The notes beneath the pieces are model-generated. The model made no database searches. It was not told where the DNA came from and was given only the letters and a program-made list of their open reading frames with translations. A stretch of DNA of 64,000 nucleotides from NCBI GenBank assembly GCA_018228645.1, contig CP073693.1, positions 2,800,416 to 2,864,415 of the forward strand, in the 5' to 3' direction. Position 1 is the first letter of the stretch. Every line of letters starts with the position of its first letter. The DNA comes from Clostridiaceae bacterium Marseille-Q4143. Its GTDB lineage: Bacteria > Bacillota > Clostridia > Lachnospirales > Lachnospiraceae. The translations under genes were made by a program, and so were the position numbers. This document shows positions 7,269-15,934 of this stretch, one piece after another.

Positions 7269-8327
7269 GTGAAAAAAAGAATATTAGCAGCTGCCCTTGC
7301 AGCAACTTTAAGTGTAACCATACTTTCCGGATGCGGAAAAACGGAATCAGCTTCCAATACCAATCCTTCTGAAACGGCAGAAGAGGCAGTGGAGGAGGAA
7401 GCAGTCGAAGAAGATGCATTAAGAGAAGTCAATGTGGTACTGGACTGGTACCCGAATGCCATCCATGCATTTCTTTACACGGCTATCGAAAGAGGATATT
7501 TTAAAGAGGAAGGACTGGATGTACAGATCCGTTTTCCTTCCAATGCAAGCGATGCCCTGTCTTTAGTAGCAGCAGGTAAAGCTGAGATTGGTATGTATTA
7601 TCAGCATGACGTAATTCAGGCCATTGCCAATCAGAAAACACCGGTGAAGGCTATCGGTGCGATCGTGCAGTCTCCACTGTGCGTTATCCTTTCTCTGAAA
7701 GATAAAAATATCACCGGGCCGGAAGACCTGGCAGGAAAAACGATTGGCTATGGTGGAACTGCCCTTAGTGAAGCTTTTATTAAATGTATGATAGAAAATG
7801 TTGGTGCAGACTCTTCTGATGTGAATATGGTTGATGTAGGATTTGATCTGATGAGTTCCATGACCACCGGAAATGTAGATGCGACGATCGGCTGTCTCGT
7901 AAACCATGAAGTACCTCAGATGGAAGAAGAGGGATTTGATGTTAACTACTTTATGGTAAATGGATATGGCATCCCGAATTACTATGAAGAGGTGTTCCTT
8001 ACCAACAATGATATTTTGGAAAATGAGCCGGAAGTGGCAGAAGGATTTATCCGTGCCTGCAAGAAAGGCTTTGCAGATTTCCAGGCTGATCCGGATGGAT
8101 GCCTTGCGATCCTGATGGAGAACCAGAACGAGGAGAACTTCCCACTGACGCAGTCTGTGGAGGAGCAGTCCTGTGCAACCCTGCTCCCGTTGATGGCAAC
8201 AGATGATGCTGCATTTTTAAGCATGACGGATGACTGCTGGCAGCAGAACATCGACTGGATGCTGGCAAACGGACTCATTGATCAGTCTGTAGAAGTATCT
8301 GATGTAATGGTAAATTTAGGTGAATAG
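7269..8327 (+). CDS. thiY: NMT1/THI5-type substrate-binding lipoprotein (ThiY-like)
   Basis: A 352-residue lipoprotein from the GTG at 7269. It has a signal peptide VKKRILAAALAATLSVTILSGC with lipobox LSGC, an acidic linker (EEAVEEEAVEEDA), then the NMT1/THI5-like domain beginning VNVVLDWYPNAIHAFLYTAI, whose WYPN-x-H pattern fits the pyrimidine-binding family. The GTG has AGAGGA 8 bp upstream. An in-frame ATG at 7242 has its GGAG only 2 bp away and would add seven charged residues, so it is less likely. The protein should capture formylaminopyrimidine outside the membrane for ThiX/ThiZ. Confidence 0.88.
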   Translation: MKKRILAAALAATLSVTILSGCGKTESASNTNPSETAEEAVEEEAVEEDALREVNVVLDWYPNAIHAFLYTAIERGYFKEEGLDVQIRFPSNASDALSLVAAGKAEIGMYYQHDVIQAIANQKTPVKAIGAIVQSPLCVILSLKDKNITGPEDLAGKTIGYGGTALSEAFIKCMIENVGADSSDVNMVDVGFDLMSSMTTGNVDATIGCLVNHEVPQMEEEGFDVNYFMVNGYGIPNYYEEVFLTNNDILENEPEVAEGFIRACKKGFADFQADPDGCLAILMENQNEENFPLTQSVEEQSCATLLPLMATDDAAFLSMTDDCWQQNIDWMLANGLIDQSVEVSDVMVNLGE

Positions 8328-8349
8328 TAAAATGAAATAGAACAGAAAG

Positions 8350-8390
8350 TCCCGGGATTGGATCTGGCCACCATCCCGGGATTTTTGTTT
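8350..8390 (+). terminator. Terminator of the thiamine operon
   Basis: Perfect 9-bp arms TCCCGGGAT (8350-8358) and ATCCCGGGA (8373-8381), then TTTTTGTTT. Confidence 0.92.
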
Positions 8391-8398
8391 GCGCGCCA

Positions 8399-8428
8399 TT
8401 GTTTGAGAGGTCTTAATTGTGCTATAAT
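8399..8428 (+). promoter_or_regulatory. Promoter of the recD2 operon
   Basis: Perfect TATAAT (8423-8428) with an extended TGC just before it, and a weaker TTGTTT (8399-8404) at 18 bp. Confidence 0.7.
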
Positions 8429-8460
8429 AAAATATACTTTTGAACATAAGGAGTAATTGG

Positions 8461-11304
8461 ATGGCAGCCAAACGAGGAACCCAGGAAACGAAATACACGC
8501 CTGATTATGTGGTCTTTGATCTGGAGACTACAGGCATCTCCCGCGTATATGACGAAGTGGTAGAGATTTCTGCTGTGAAGGTCCGGGGAGGAAAAGTCGT
8601 GGATGAGTTCAGCACTCTGGTCAATCCGGGACGGCATATTCCGTCAGGTGCAAGTCAGGTAAACGGCATTACCGATCAAATGGTAGCTTATGCGCCGCGG
8701 TTTGTAAAAGTGCTGCAGGAATTTCTGGATTTCACGGAAGGTTATCCTCTGGTGGGTCACAATATTGCTTCTTTTGATATGAAATTTATCTGCAGGGATG
8801 CGGAGAAATATTATGGCTCTGTTCCCGTCAACGACTATATAGATACACTCCCTCTGGCAAGAAAGCATCTTCCGAATCTTTCCCATCATAAACTGACCGA
8901 TCTGGCTTCTTACTATGGTCTCACAACGGACGGCGCACACCGGGCGCTGAATGACTGCCGGATGAACCAGCAGGTCTATGAGTGTATGGTAAAAGAGATG
9001 CAAGAGGCGTGGACCGGAAAATCTGCATCAGCAGGAAACAACGCACCGGATAGGAATCCTGCCGTTCCGGAAAAACCCAAACATTCGACCATGAAACTTC
9101 GCGGTGTGGTGGAGCGGATTACTTATCAGAACCCAGAAAATGGTTATACGGTGCTGAAATGTGCGGTGAAAAATTATAACGATCTGGTAACAGTCATTGG
9201 AAATCTTCTGGATATCAATGTAGGTTCGGTGCTGCTCATTGACGGCAACTGGAAGGTGGACAGTAAATATGGCCGTCAGTTTGTGGCAGAGAGCTGGGAA
9301 GAAACGCTTCCGGCGACAGTTTTTGGTATTGAGAAATACCTGGGTTCCGGTCTGATCAAAGGTGTAGGACCTAAATTTGCCAAACGGATTGTGGGGCTTT
9401 TCGGGACTGACACCATGGATGTGATTGAGTGTGATATTTCCCGGCTGAAAGAAGTGGAAGGCATCGGTGAAAAACGAATCCGGCAGATTCATGAAAGCTG
9501 GGAGCGGCAGAAAGAGATTAAAAATGTCATGCTTTTTCTGCAGGATCATGGAGTGAGTACTTCTTTCGCAGCCAAGATTTACCGTCAATATGGAAATGAC
9601 AGTATCGCAAAGGTAAAGGAAAATCCATTCCGGCTGGCAGACGATATCTGGGGCATTGGTTTTAAGACGGCAGATAGCATCGCGGAGAAGCTGGGCATTG
9701 GAAAAGAAGCGTTTGTGCGTCTCCGAAGCGGTATCATGTATACGTTAAGCAGCCTGGCAGATGAAGGCCATGTTTATGCCTATAAAGGACAACTTATAAA
9801 ACGGGCAGCCGAACTTCTGGAAGCCGAAGAAAGCAGTATCGTCATGACCCTGGACCAGATGCTGGCGGACAAAGATGTGATCTCAGAACCGGTATCGGAA
9901 GAGAAAGGGGACGCTATTTATCTGCCGCCTTTTTACTATGCGGAGGTGGGCGTTGCTGCTAAAATCCGGAAACTGTTACAGAATCCGGCACAGGATCGCC
10001 TATGGACATCTCTGATGGAAGCGCGGAAACGGACCGGAAATAGGGCTCTTTCTATTGATGTAAAGAAGATCGAAGCCAAAATCGGTATGGAATATGATGA
10101 GATTCAGGCAGATGCCATCCGACAGGCTGCAGTTTCCAAGATAATGATTCTTACCGGAGGACCCGGTACAGGAAAGACCACGACGACGAAAGGCATTATT
10201 TCTGCTTATCAGTCCTTCGGGTTAAAGATTCTGCTGGCAGCACCAACTGGAAGAGCAGCCAAGCGTATGACGGAGACAACCGGGCTGGAAGCAAAGACCA
10301 TTCACAGGCTTTTGGAGTGTAAGCCGCCGGAGGGCTATCAGAAAAATGAGGAAAATCTCCTGGAAGGAGATGTGCTCATTGTCGATGAGTGTTCCATGAT
10401 TGATCTGGTGCTCATGAATTCACTGCTCAAAGCCATCCCGGCGGGCATGAGAGTGGTTCTGGTGGGAGATATTGACCAGCTGCCATCGGTAGGCGCAGGA
10501 AATGTATTGAGGGATCTGATTGATTCCGGGGTGGTTCCGGTGATCCGCCTGACCCGCATTTTCCGCCAGGCACAGACAAGCCGGATTATCATGAATGCCC
10601 ACAGGATCAATGAGGGACAGATGCCGGATCTCTCTAATGGAAAAGAGACAGATTTTTTCTTTACGACCAAAGAAGATCCGGAAGAAGCAGTGAGGGAGAT
10701 TGTCAGTCTGGTGCAGCATAAGCTGTCCCGTTATTACCGCACGCCGTCTTCGCAGATTCAGGTATTAACGCCTATGCAGAAAGGTGTCGTTGGAGCGACG
10801 AATCTCAATCTGGCGCTGCAGGAGGCTTTGAATCCCCAGGGTGACGGATTACGGCGAAGCGGTTTTATTTTCCGGCGGGATGACAAAGTCATGCAGATCA
10901 GGAATAATTATGATAAAGAAGTATTTAACGGAGACATCGGTATCATTGAATCGGTGGATCTCCAGAACCGGACACTGAAAGTCAATTTTGATCAGCATGT
11001 GGTGGAATATGAGTCTTCCGAACTGGATGAACTGGTACATGCTTATGCCACCACCATTCACAAAGCACAGGGATCTGAATACCCCATTGTGGTGATGCCG
11101 GTGCTCATGAATCATTATGTGATGCTGCAGAGAAATCTGATCTATACGGGAATTACAAGGGCAAAGAAAATTCTTGTCATGGTAGGAACCAGAAAAGCCC
11201 TGGCCTGTGCCGTGCGGAATGTGACAGTCCACCGACGGAATACGCTTTTAAAAGAACGGCTGCAGCAGTCGGTGGACAGGATAGAAACAAGAGAGGGACG
11301 ATAA
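8461..11304 (+). CDS. recD2: RecD2-type SF1B helicase fused to an N-terminal DnaQ-like exonuclease
   Basis: A 947-residue fusion. Residues about 15-185 are a DEDDh 3'-5' exonuclease: DLETTG (Exo I), HNIASFD (Exo II) and HRALND (Exo III). Then come the RecD2 N-terminal domain (MKLRGVVERITY, about 210), helix-hairpin-helix repeats (about 290-400), Walker A GGPGTGKTTT (about 565), VIVDECSM (motif II), and C-terminal motifs including TIHKAQGSEYP. Stand-alone RecD2 is about 740 residues, so the nuclease accounts for the extra length. The 5'-3' helicase would act in DNA repair, with the nuclease trimming 3' ends (inferred). AAGGAG lies 7 bp before the ATG. Confidence 0.92.
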   Translation: MAAKRGTQETKYTPDYVVFDLETTGISRVYDEVVEISAVKVRGGKVVDEFSTLVNPGRHIPSGASQVNGITDQMVAYAPRFVKVLQEFLDFTEGYPLVGHNIASFDMKFICRDAEKYYGSVPVNDYIDTLPLARKHLPNLSHHKLTDLASYYGLTTDGAHRALNDCRMNQQVYECMVKEMQEAWTGKSASAGNNAPDRNPAVPEKPKHSTMKLRGVVERITYQNPENGYTVLKCAVKNYNDLVTVIGNLLDINVGSVLLIDGNWKVDSKYGRQFVAESWEETLPATVFGIEKYLGSGLIKGVGPKFAKRIVGLFGTDTMDVIECDISRLKEVEGIGEKRIRQIHESWERQKEIKNVMLFLQDHGVSTSFAAKIYRQYGNDSIAKVKENPFRLADDIWGIGFKTADSIAEKLGIGKEAFVRLRSGIMYTLSSLADEGHVYAYKGQLIKRAAELLEAEESSIVMTLDQMLADKDVISEPVSEEKGDAIYLPPFYYAEVGVAAKIRKLLQNPAQDRLWTSLMEARKRTGNRALSIDVKKIEAKIGMEYDEIQADAIRQAAVSKIMILTGGPGTGKTTTTKGIISAYQSFGLKILLAAPTGRAAKRMTETTGLEAKTIHRLLECKPPEGYQKNEENLLEGDVLIVDECSMIDLVLMNSLLKAIPAGMRVVLVGDIDQLPSVGAGNVLRDLIDSGVVPVIRLTRIFRQAQTSRIIMNAHRINEGQMPDLSNGKETDFFFTTKEDPEEAVREIVSLVQHKLSRYYRTPSSQIQVLTPMQKGVVGATNLNLALQEALNPQGDGLRRSGFIFRRDDKVMQIRNNYDKEVFNGDIGIIESVDLQNRTLKVNFDQHVVEYESSELDELVHAYATTIHKAQGSEYPIVVMPVLMNHYVMLQRNLIYTGITRAKKILVMVGTRKALACAVRNVTVHRRNTLLKERLQQSVDRIETREGR

Positions 11305-12276
11305 ATGAAGACAAAACAATTATTTGCCGTCGGAATGGCAGCGCTGATGTTGATGGGATGCGGCAGCAGTGCCGGACGCATCCGATTCGGTGCAGCAGGA
11401 CTGGGCGGAATGTATCAGGCATTTGGTGATGCTTTCGCAAAGCTTGCCGAGGAAGGGGAAGGAACAGATCCAATTGAAGTGCGGACGACAGCCGGATCAG
11501 CGGCTAATATCCGGTTGCTTTCCGAGGATTATGTACAGATGGCCATTGCCCAGGCGGATATGGCGGAGGATGCATATGCAGGAACCGGCGTATTTGCAGA
11601 TGGGGAATCCTATGCAAACTTCAGCGCCGTGGCCGGGCTTTATACGGAAGCCTGCCAGGTTGCAGTTCGCGCAGATTCAGAGATTGCATCCATAGAAGAT
11701 CTGCAGGGAAAGACCGTGAGCATCGGAGAAGAAGAGTCAGGAACCGAGCAGAATGCCCGGCAGATTCTGGAAGCCTACGGTCTTGGTGACCGACTGGTGG
11801 AAATGAAATATTTTACGTATACAGAAGCAGCGGACGCCCTGCAAAAAGGTGAGATTGACGCCATGTTCTGTACAGCAGGTGTGCAGACGACAGTGCTGGA
11901 AGAACTGACCCGTCAGTGTGAGATTCGTTTCCTGAATGTGGATGGAGAGGGCGCCGGTCGGCTTCTGAGTGCTTATCCGGCATATGAGACGTATGTAATT
12001 CCGGCAGATACTTATTCCGGACAGGCAGAGGAAGTCTCTACGGTAGGTGTGAAAGCACTTCTTCTGGCCAGTGACAAATTGTCCGCAAAGACAGTAAAAC
12101 AGATAACAGAACTTTTGTTCGAGAACAGTCAGAAATTACAGTATGCTCTTCCTCTGGATCTGGTGCTTGATGAATCTTCCTCCACCGACAGAATTTCTAT
12201 TCCCTTTCACCCGGGAGCCGCAGACTATTATAAAGACTGCGGCATTGACGTAACCACAAAGGAAGGAAACAAATAA
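11305..12276 (+). CDS. TAXI-family TRAP-type solute-binding lipoprotein
   Basis: A 323-residue lipoprotein with signal peptide and lipobox LMGCGSS (Cys about residue 19), then the TAXI fold: FGAAGLGGMYQAFGDAFAKL, RTTAGSAANIRLL and VQMAIAQADMAEDAYAG. TAXI proteins normally feed a fused DctQM TRAP permease, but none is present. The next gene, 4 bp away, is a GltS sodium/glutamate carrier. The gene begins on the base after the recD2 stop with AGAGGG upstream, so it is read from the recD2 transcript. The ligand is unknown; glutamate or another dicarboxylate is a reasonable guess. Confidence 0.85.
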   Translation: MKTKQLFAVGMAALMLMGCGSSAGRIRFGAAGLGGMYQAFGDAFAKLAEEGEGTDPIEVRTTAGSAANIRLLSEDYVQMAIAQADMAEDAYAGTGVFADGESYANFSAVAGLYTEACQVAVRADSEIASIEDLQGKTVSIGEEESGTEQNARQILEAYGLGDRLVEMKYFTYTEAADALQKGEIDAMFCTAGVQTTVLEELTRQCEIRFLNVDGEGAGRLLSAYPAYETYVIPADTYSGQAEEVSTVGVKALLLASDKLSAKTVKQITELLFENSQKLQYALPLDLVLDESSSTDRISIPFHPGAADYYKDCGIDVTTKEGNK

Positions 12277-12280
12277 ACAA

Positions 12281-13471
12281 ATGAATATGATACATCTTGA
12301 TATGTATCAGACCATTGCCGCAGCGGTTGTGGCTCTGATGCTTGGAAAATTTTTAAGAAAACGGGTAAATATTCTGGAACGATTCTGCATTCCTGCCCCG
12401 GTCATCGGAGGCGTGGTATTTGCAGTGCTGACCTGTGTATGTTACGTCACCGGAATTGCAGAGTTTTCATTTGATGACATTTTAAAAGAAGTCTGTATGG
12501 TATTTTTTTTCACATCTGTAGGTTTTCAGGCGAACTTAAAAGTCCTGAAGAGCGGAGGAAAAGCACTGATTGTATTTCTGGGACTGGTCATTGTACTGAT
12601 CGTGTCACAGAACTTCTTGGCAGTAGGCCTTGCAAAATTACTGCACATTGATGTGCTGGTGGGCTTATGTACCGGTTCTATCCCCATGGTTGGCGGACAT
12701 GGTACTGCAGGTGCATTTGGTCCGGTGCTGGAAGACTTTGGCATTGAAGGCGCATCTACGCTTTGTACCGCAGCTGCTACCTTTGGTCTGATCGCAGGCA
12801 GTATGATGGGCGGCCCTATCGGAAAACGTCTGATTGAGAAAAAAAATCTTTTGTCTACGGCAGTTGCAGAGGATGACAGCCTTCTGGTAGAAGAGGAGCG
12901 GAAGCATGAGCGTCATACCAGCATGTATCCGGCTGCTGTGTTTCAGCTGATTATTGCCATAGGTATCGGCACGATTCTGTCAGATCTTCTGTCTATGACC
13001 GGCATGACCTTCCCGATCTATATCGGAGCTATGATCGCAGCCGCTGTTATGAGAAATATTGGTGAATATACTGGAAAGTATACGACTTATATGGGTGAGA
13101 TCAATGATATCGGTGGTATCAGCCTGTCTCTGTTTCTTGGGATTGCCATGATTACGTTGAAGCTCTGGCAGCTGGCGGATTTGGCGCTTCCGCTGCTGAT
13201 CTTACTGGCAGGACAGGTAGTGCTGATGTTTGTTTTTACGTATTTTGTTGTTTTCTGGGTTATGGGACGGGATTACGATGCAGCAGTGATTTCTTCCGGT
13301 GTCTGCGGTTTTGGTATGGGTGCAACCCCAAATGCCATGGCCAATATGCAGGTGTTGTGTGAGAAATACGCTCCGTCAGTCAAGGCGTACCTTCTGATCC
13401 CGCTGGTAGGAAGTTTGTTTGCGGACTTTTTGAACAGTCTGGTGATCACACTTTTTATTAATTTTCTGTAA
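12281..13471 (+). CDS. gltS: GltS-family sodium/glutamate symporter
   Basis: A 396-residue carrier with about ten hydrophobic segments in two halves. The family pattern is clear in each: GSIPMVGGHGTAGAFGPVLE (about 126-145) in the first half and GFGMGATPNAMANMQ (about 344-358) in the second, the two re-entrant Gly-rich loops of GltS. It should bring in L-glutamate with Na+. The ATG follows the TAXI gene by 4 bp; GGAAGG is 14 bp away, a loose spacing. The tight pairing with a TAXI binding protein is unusual. Confidence 0.92.
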   Translation: MNMIHLDMYQTIAAAVVALMLGKFLRKRVNILERFCIPAPVIGGVVFAVLTCVCYVTGIAEFSFDDILKEVCMVFFFTSVGFQANLKVLKSGGKALIVFLGLVIVLIVSQNFLAVGLAKLLHIDVLVGLCTGSIPMVGGHGTAGAFGPVLEDFGIEGASTLCTAAATFGLIAGSMMGGPIGKRLIEKKNLLSTAVAEDDSLLVEEERKHERHTSMYPAAVFQLIIAIGIGTILSDLLSMTGMTFPIYIGAMIAAAVMRNIGEYTGKYTTYMGEINDIGGISLSLFLGIAMITLKLWQLADLALPLLILLAGQVVLMFVFTYFVVFWVMGRDYDAAVISSGVCGFGMGATPNAMANMQVLCEKYAPSVKAYLLIPLVGSLFADFLNSLVITLFINFL

Positions 13472-13535
13472 ATACCCGGGGCAAGCATGTGGCTCTGAAT
13501 AGTTGTAATAGTTTCATATAAGGAAGGATGAAATC

Positions 13536-13739
13536 ATGTTCTGGAGAAAATTCTGGGAGAAGAGAAAAACAAAAGAAAAAGAGCCGGATTATGATGTGGA
13601 GAGCGAAAATCTGGCCATTCCGGAGGTGCATCTTCATGGTCATCACGGACATAAAGAAGAGGCGGATGTGCATCACCACGGCGAAAGTATCAGTTACGAT
13701 AACGTAGCCATTCCGGAAATTCATATTAAGAAAAAGTAA
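13536..13739 (+). CDS. Small His-rich protein with a repeated AIPE(V/I)H motif
   Basis: A 67-residue polar protein with a basic start (MFWRKFWEKRKTKEK) and two imperfect repeats: NLAIPEVHLHGHHGHKEE (about 30-47) and NVAIPEIHIKKK at the C-terminus, with HHH between. It has no signal peptide. AAGGAAGG lies about 8 bp before the ATG, and it follows gltS by 64 bp on the same strand, so it is probably expressed. His clusters suggest metal binding, and the repeat could be a lipid- or protein-docking motif; both are guesses. I know of no family. Confidence 0.6.
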   Translation: MFWRKFWEKRKTKEKEPDYDVESENLAIPEVHLHGHHGHKEEADVHHHGESISYDNVAIPEIHIKKK

Positions 13740-13766
13740 AAATTGAAATCGAATCCGGGAATATCA

Positions 13767-13795
13767 TTGAAAACAAGATACAGAACGGGTAAAAT
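13767..13795 (+). promoter_or_regulatory. Promoter of garR
   Basis: TTGAAA (13767-13772), 17-bp spacer, TAAAAT (13790-13795), about 34 bp before the GTG start. Confidence 0.65.
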
Positions 13796-13828
13796 ATAAA
13801 TAATATCGCTAAAAGGGAGGAAAAACCT

Positions 13829-14713
13829 GTGAAAATCGGATTTATCGGACTTGGCATCATGGGAAAGCCCATGTGTAGAAATCTTATGAAAAATGGTCAT
13901 GAAATGGTCGTATATAATCGTTCCAGTGCATCTATGGAGGAACTTGTCAAAGAAGGTGCTGTCATGGCAAAAACTCCGGCAGAGCTTGCTGCTCAGTGTG
14001 AAACCATCATTACCATGGTTCCAAACTCTCCGAATGTCAGAGATGTAGCACTCTCTGAAAATGGAATTATCAAAGGTGCAAAACCAGGGACGGTCCTGAT
14101 TGATATGAGCTCCATCGATCCGACAGAAAGCCGTGCCATTGCTGCAGAACTTGCAAAAGCAGGAATTGAAATGATGGATGCGCCGGTCAGCGGCGGTGAA
14201 CCGAAAGCAATTGACGGTACGCTTTCCATTATGGTTGGCGGTAAAAAAGAACTGTATGACCGTTACTATGATGTTCTGATGTGTATGGGAGCCAGTGCTG
14301 TTTATGTAGGTGAAATCGGTGCCGGAAATATTGCCAAACTTGCAAACCAGATGATTGTCGCCATCAATATCGCAGCAGTTGGAGAAGCGCTGACCATGGC
14401 AACCAAGACCGGAGCCGACCCGGAACTTGTCTATCAGGCAATCCGCGGTGGACTGGCAGGAAGTACCGTACTGGATGCGAAAGCGCCTATGATGATGGAT
14501 CGAAATTTCAAACCCGGATTCCGGATAGAGCTTCATATTAAGGATCTGAATAATGCTATCGCAGCGGCACATTCTTCCGAGACAGCTGTTCCGCTGACCA
14601 GTCAGGTGATGGAGATGATGCAGTCTCTGAAAGCAGATGGCTGCGCAAAAGAAGATCACAGTGCACTGGTAAAATTTTATGAAAAAATCTCGGATACCAT
14701 CGTAAAACATTAA
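13829..14713 (+). CDS. garR: 2-hydroxy-3-oxopropionate (tartronate semialdehyde) reductase
   Basis: A 294-residue NAD(P)-dependent beta-hydroxyacid dehydrogenase. It has the dinucleotide loop GFIGLGIMGKPM (4-15), substrate motif DAPVSGGEPKA (Ser121-Gly122-Gly123) and catalytic Lys170 in GAGNIAKLANQ. It should reduce tartronate semialdehyde to D-glycerate in glycolate, glucarate or allantoin breakdown. Neighbours do not show which pathway, and other 3-hydroxyacid substrates (3-hydroxyisobutyrate, gamma-hydroxybutyrate) are possible. The start is a GTG with GGGAGG 8 bp upstream and a promoter of its own. Confidence 0.85.
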   Translation: MKIGFIGLGIMGKPMCRNLMKNGHEMVVYNRSSASMEELVKEGAVMAKTPAELAAQCETIITMVPNSPNVRDVALSENGIIKGAKPGTVLIDMSSIDPTESRAIAAELAKAGIEMMDAPVSGGEPKAIDGTLSIMVGGKKELYDRYYDVLMCMGASAVYVGEIGAGNIAKLANQMIVAINIAAVGEALTMATKTGADPELVYQAIRGGLAGSTVLDAKAPMMMDRNFKPGFRIELHIKDLNNAIAAAHSSETAVPLTSQVMEMMQSLKADGCAKEDHSALVKFYEKISDTIVKH

Positions 14714-14731
14714 ATCTGCACAAGGATGCAC

Positions 14732-14766
14732 TGTTTGCAGGAATTACTCATGTCTTCCTGCAAACA
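14732..14766. repeat. Perfect 11-bp inverted repeat between convergent garR and MFS genes
   Basis: Arms TGTTTGCAGGA (14732-14742) and TCCTGCAAACA (14756-14766), 13-nt loop. The right arm encodes the last residues of the MFS protein. There is no T-tract on either strand, so it may protect both mRNA 3' ends rather than terminate. Confidence 0.7.
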
Positions 14767-15928
14767 GGAATACCAGTACAGCGCCTGCAGCGGCCATTGC
14801 AAAGCATACAGTATTCATGGCACCAACTCCTGCATTGTCAATGAGAAAGCCTCCGAAAAGGCTTCCAAAGACGCCTCCCAGGGTATTGGTGGCTGTCATG
14901 ACTGCCTGCCCTTTGAATTTATCCTGATCCAGCATTGTTTCATTCACGTAGTAAACAGAAGAAGGTATATACAGGGCAAAGGAACCGATCTGTAACATGG
15001 CTGCCAGATACATCGTCATCACATTTCCTGCCAGCATAAATCCGGCTGCACGGATGGCAAAAAAGGCGCTGGATACCATGAGTAAAGTACTGCTCTTAAA
15101 GTGTTTTGAGATTCTGGAAAACAGGAACATGACTGGAAGTTCCGTTACCGCTGCAATCGAGAGCATGCGGCCCATATCCGCGGAGGTTCCTCCTACATTT
15201 TCAATGACCTTGATCAAATAAGCATTGTTCATATTATGGAAAGTGAACAATAACGTAATGCCTGCTAAAGTTAACATAAAATTCTTATATCTACCAGCAA
15301 ATACAAGAAGGCCTGCATCGTTCTGCTCCGGCTCTTTTTCTCCCAGCCGGGAAGCGGCAGAAGAGGAGAGTACCGGCATGGACAGTACCGTTACGAGCAG
15401 TACCAAAGCCACCAGGATTCCAGCCATCAGAATACTTCTGGTTCCGAATTTTTCGACCACGATTCCAAGAATATAGGAAGCCGCCGCGTAGGAGAGGGAA
15501 CCAATTCCTCTCGCAGAACCAAAGTCAACGGATACACCCTGATTCACATAGTAAACGCTGACGGAATTAATCAGCGGCTGAATAACCTGAAGAAAGGTAT
15601 CTGTCAAAAGAAATAAAACAGCAACAGCAAGTAATCCGTTGGGTACAAAATATAATAACACCAACAGTAAAATCATAATAACAGATAACATTGCCGTTAA
15701 TTTGTGCAGAGAGATTTTTTCAGAACGGTCTGCAATGGAAGCCACCATAGGCTGCAGAATCACTCCTAAAATATTTCCGGCTGCAATAATCACGCCGATC
15801 ATGGAACTTTCAAATCCACGGCTTAATAAGAAGACTGTTGCAAATGCATAGATCACACAGAAAGATGCCCAATATGAGCCCTGCAGGATACAGTATTGTA
15901 TCATTAGTTTTCGGGTATTCAGTTTCAT
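14744..15928 (-). CDS. MFS transporter, LacY/nucleoside-type
   Basis: A 394-residue carrier with 12 predicted membrane segments. The start (YCILQGSYWASFCVIYAFATVFLLSRGFESSMIG) and the loop ASIADRSEKISLHK after helix 2 are typical of the MFS_1-like/oligosaccharide:H+ symporter group. Later motifs include NEATMLDQ-like NETMLDQDKFKGQAV and GGVFGSLFGGFLIDNAG. Substrate unknown; sugars or nucleosides are usual for this group. AAAGGAG before the ATG lies inside the last codons of the recombinase gene only 6 bp upstream, so the two genes form an operon. Confidence 0.82.
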   Translation of the reverse strand: MKLNTRKLMIQYCILQGSYWASFCVIYAFATVFLLSRGFESSMIGVIIAAGNILGVILQPMVASIADRSEKISLHKLTAMLSVIMILLLVLLYFVPNGLLAVAVLFLLTDTFLQVIQPLINSVSVYYVNQGVSVDFGSARGIGSLSYAAASYILGIVVEKFGTRSILMAGILVALVLLVTVLSMPVLSSSAASRLGEKEPEQNDAGLLVFAGRYKNFMLTLAGITLLFTFHNMNNAYLIKVIENVGGTSADMGRMLSIAAVTELPVMFLFSRISKHFKSSTLLMVSSAFFAIRAAGFMLAGNVMTMYLAAMLQIGSFALYIPSSVYYVNETMLDQDKFKGQAVMTATNTLGGVFGSLFGGFLIDNAGVGAMNTVCFAMAAAGAVLVFLFAGRHE

Positions 15929-15934
15929 ACACTT

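Noticed and set aside
14732..14766. Inverted repeat as an intrinsic terminator
   Set aside because: No T-tract on either strand.
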